A stretch of 64,000 bases of DNA from Peribacillus sp. ACCC06369 (lineage in GTDB: Bacteria > Bacillota > Bacilli > Bacillales > DSM-1321), in assembly GCF_030348945.1 (NCBI RefSeq), contig NZ_JAUCEN010000002.1, positions 5,208,001 to 5,272,000 on the forward strand. The letters run 5' to 3'. Shown here piece after piece: positions 62,337-64,000 of the stretch. A program made the position numbers and the translations under genes. Position 1 is the first letter of the stretch. Every line of letters starts with the position of its first letter. The notes under the pieces were generated by a model. It was not told the DNA's origin and did not search any database. It saw nothing but the letters and a program-made list of their open reading frames with translations.

Positions 62337-64000
62337 CTACATATTTCTTCGATATTGACCGCCTACATCGTATAGCGCCCTGGTTATCTGGCCCAAACTG
62401 GCCACTCTCACGCAATTCATGAGTTCAGCAAAGATATTTTCCCCATTCATGGCAGCCACTTTCAGTTTTGTCAGGGCTTCATCAGTGAACTCCTTATTTC
62501 TTTCCTGAAATGCCTGAAGGTTGATGATTTGCCCTTCCTTCTCTTCTTTTGTTGCACGGGCAATCTCCATGCTGTTCACAGCTTCTTCAGAAGGAGGATT
62601 TGGGTTCAAATACGTATTGACCCCAATGATAGGCAATTCGCCCGTATGCTTTTTCATTTCATAATGCATCGATTCATCCTGGATTTTCCCGCGCTGATAC
62701 TGTGTCTCCATTGCACCCAACACACCGCCTCGATCATTGATGCGATCGAACTCTTGCAGTACAGCCTCTTCAACCAGATCCGTCAATTCCTCTACGATGA
62801 AGGAACCTTGCATCGGGTTTTCATTTTTTGAGAGCCCATGCTCCTTTGTAATGATCATTTGTATGGCCATTGCCCGGCGAACGGATTCTTCTGTAGGCGT
62901 CGTGATGGCTTCATCGTACGCATTGGTATGCAGGGAGTTACAGTTGTCCTGCAGTGCCATTAAAGCCTGAAGTGTCGTTCTGATATCATTAAAATCAATT
63001 TCTTGCGCATGAAGGGAGCGCCCTGAAGTCTGTATATGATATTTCAGCTTCTGGCTACGTTCATTCGCACCATATTTATCCCGCATGACTGTAGCCCAAA
63101 TCCTTCTTGCCACCCTGCCGATAACCGTATATTCCGGATCCAGTCCATTCGAGAAGAAGAACGACAGATTCGGGGCAAAGTCATCAATATTCATTCCGCG
63201 GCTTAAATAATATTCAATGTAAGTAAAGCCATTCGCTAATGTAAAAGCCAGCTGTGAAATGGGATTGGCACCCGCTTCTGCAATGTGATAGCCAGAAATG
63301 GATACAGAGTAATAGTTCCTGACTTTCCGATCGATGAAATAAGCTTGAATATCCCCCATTAACCTTAAAGCAAATTCCGTAGAGAAGATGCATGTATTCT
63401 GGCCTTGGTCTTCTTTCAGAATATCCGCTTGAACAGTTCCGCGTACTGTTTGAAGAGTATAAGCCTGCACTTCTTCAAGTTCGGCTTCCGTAAGAGAACG
63501 GCCTAACTCTTCTTCTTTCCGTTGAACCTGCTGATCGACTGCAGTATTCATATACATGGCCAAAATGATTGGTGCCGGTCCATTGATGGTCATGGATACA
63601 GAGGTCGAGGGGTGGCATAGGTCAAAGCCTGCATACAGCTTTTTCATGTCATCCAACGTACAGATACTGACTCCGCTTTCCCCTACCTTTCCATAGATAT
63701 CAGGCCGGTGATCAGGATCCTCTCCATATAGAGTTACAGAATCGAAAGCCGTACTTAGCCGTTTAGCATTATCATCCTTTGACAAATAATGAAAACGCCT
63801 GTTGGTTCGGTCGGGCGATCCTTCGCCGGCAAATTGCCGCTTCGGGTCTTCCCCTTCACGCTTGAATGGAAAGACTCCCGCTGTGTAAGGAAAGAAGCCC
63901 GGAACGTTCTCACGGAATACCCATCCTAAGATCTCTCCATAATCAACATATTTAGGCAGTGATACTCTCGGAATCATTAAACCTGATAAACTTTTAGTTT
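62337..64000 (-). CDS. icmF: Fused isobutyryl-CoA mutase IcmF, C-terminal part (partial)
   Basis: The frame is open to the right edge, so the N-terminal cobalamin-binding and G-protein chaperone domains lie outside. The visible 554 residues are the substrate-binding mutase barrel, with [39 protein letters not shown] and [20 protein letters not shown] typical of acyl-CoA mutases. IcmF uses adenosylcobalamin to interconvert isobutyryl-CoA and n-butyryl-CoA in branched-chain catabolism. A methylmalonyl-CoA mutase large subunit is the alternative, but the sequence and the context next to a short gene lacking mutB partners favour IcmF. Confidence 0.85.
   Translation of the reverse strand, partial: TKSLSGLMIPRVSLPKYVDYGEILGWVFRENVPGFFPYTAGVFPFKREGEDPKRQFAGEGSPDRTNRRFHYLSKDDNAKRLSTAFDSVTLYGEDPDHRPDIYGKVGESGVSICTLDDMKKLYAGFDLCHPSTSVSMTINGPAPIILAMYMNTAVDQQVQRKEEELGRSLTEAELEEVQAYTLQTVRGTVQADILKEDQGQNTCIFSTEFALRLMGDIQAYFIDRKVRNYYSVSISGYHIAEAGANPISQLAFTLANGFTYIEYYLSRGMNIDDFAPNLSFFFSNGLDPEYTVIGRVARRIWATVMRDKYGANERSQKLKYHIQTSGRSLHAQEIDFNDIRTTLQALMALQDNCNSLHTNAYDEAITTPTEESVRRAMAIQMIITKEHGLSKNENPMQGSFIVEELTDLVEEAVLQEFDRINDRGGVLGAMETQYQRGKIQDESMHYEMKKHTGELPIIGVNTYLNPNPPSEEAVNSMEIARATKEEKEGQIINLQAFQERNKEFTDEALTKLKVAAMNGENIFAELMNCVRVASLGQITRALYDVGGQYRRNM

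Overview
The window looks like ordinary chromosome from an endospore-forming Bacillaceae, probably a Peribacillus/Bacillus simplex-type species. That rests on AT-rich intergenic DNA, strong GGAGG ribosome sites, a set of sporulation genes (spo0F, spoIIR, spoIID, spoIIQ, spoIIID) and a gene order that follows the B. subtilis ywj-ywl-atp-ywm-ywp block. The species name is inference. I see no tRNA, rRNA, CRISPR array, prophage or insertion sequence. Nearly every gene is on the minus strand; the plus-strand exceptions are ywpF, a vanZ-like gene and ywjG.

Layout from low to high coordinate (against transcription): a peptide ABC transporter operon with a CodY-like operator (1-5068); two small ORFs and a competence-type ssb with a ComK-like box (5390-6042); ywpF; an Asp/Asn-rich lipoprotein; fabZ, an EpuA-family gene and the flagellar rod/hook genes flhP and flhO (7563-10270); mbl and spoIIID; spoIIQ; vanZ-like; spoIID; murAA; ywmB and ywzB (10552-17831).

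The energy block follows. An 11-gene nuoABCDHIJKLMN operon (17981-28425) has no nuoEFG. Its promoter carries a strong cre-like site. It lies directly downstream of the ATP synthase operon atpIBEFHAGDC (28781-35721). Upstream of atpI is a frameshifted remnant of atpZ. Next come a secreted subtilase, wecB/mnaA, upp, glyA with a PurBox-like inverted pair, ywlG, rpiB, a decayed chemotaxis receptor, the arginine phosphatase ywlE, mntP and ywlC (36191-46295).

Between ywlC and spoIIR is a dense cluster of DnaA-box sequences. It is followed by spoIIR, prmC, prfA, a lipoprotein, tdk, rpmE, rho, glpX, murAB, a transaldolase-family gene, fbaA, spo0F, ywjG, pyrG, rpoE, a small membrane ORF and the C-terminal part of icmF, which runs off the right edge.

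Several regulatory sites can be read directly: sigma-F promoters for spoIIQ and spoIIR, a sigma-E promoter for spoIID, a sigma-H promoter for spo0F, a sigma-D candidate for flhO, and a pyrG leader with the GGGC start and attenuator hairpin expected for reiterative-transcription control. The less ordinary observations are the 35-residue Ala/Lys tandem repeats fused to NuoC, the acidic expansion in SpoIIR, the repeated acidic tail of SpoIIQ, the broken atpZ and chemoreceptor genes, and a structured 124-bp intergenic repeat near pyrG. I found no clearly new multigene system.
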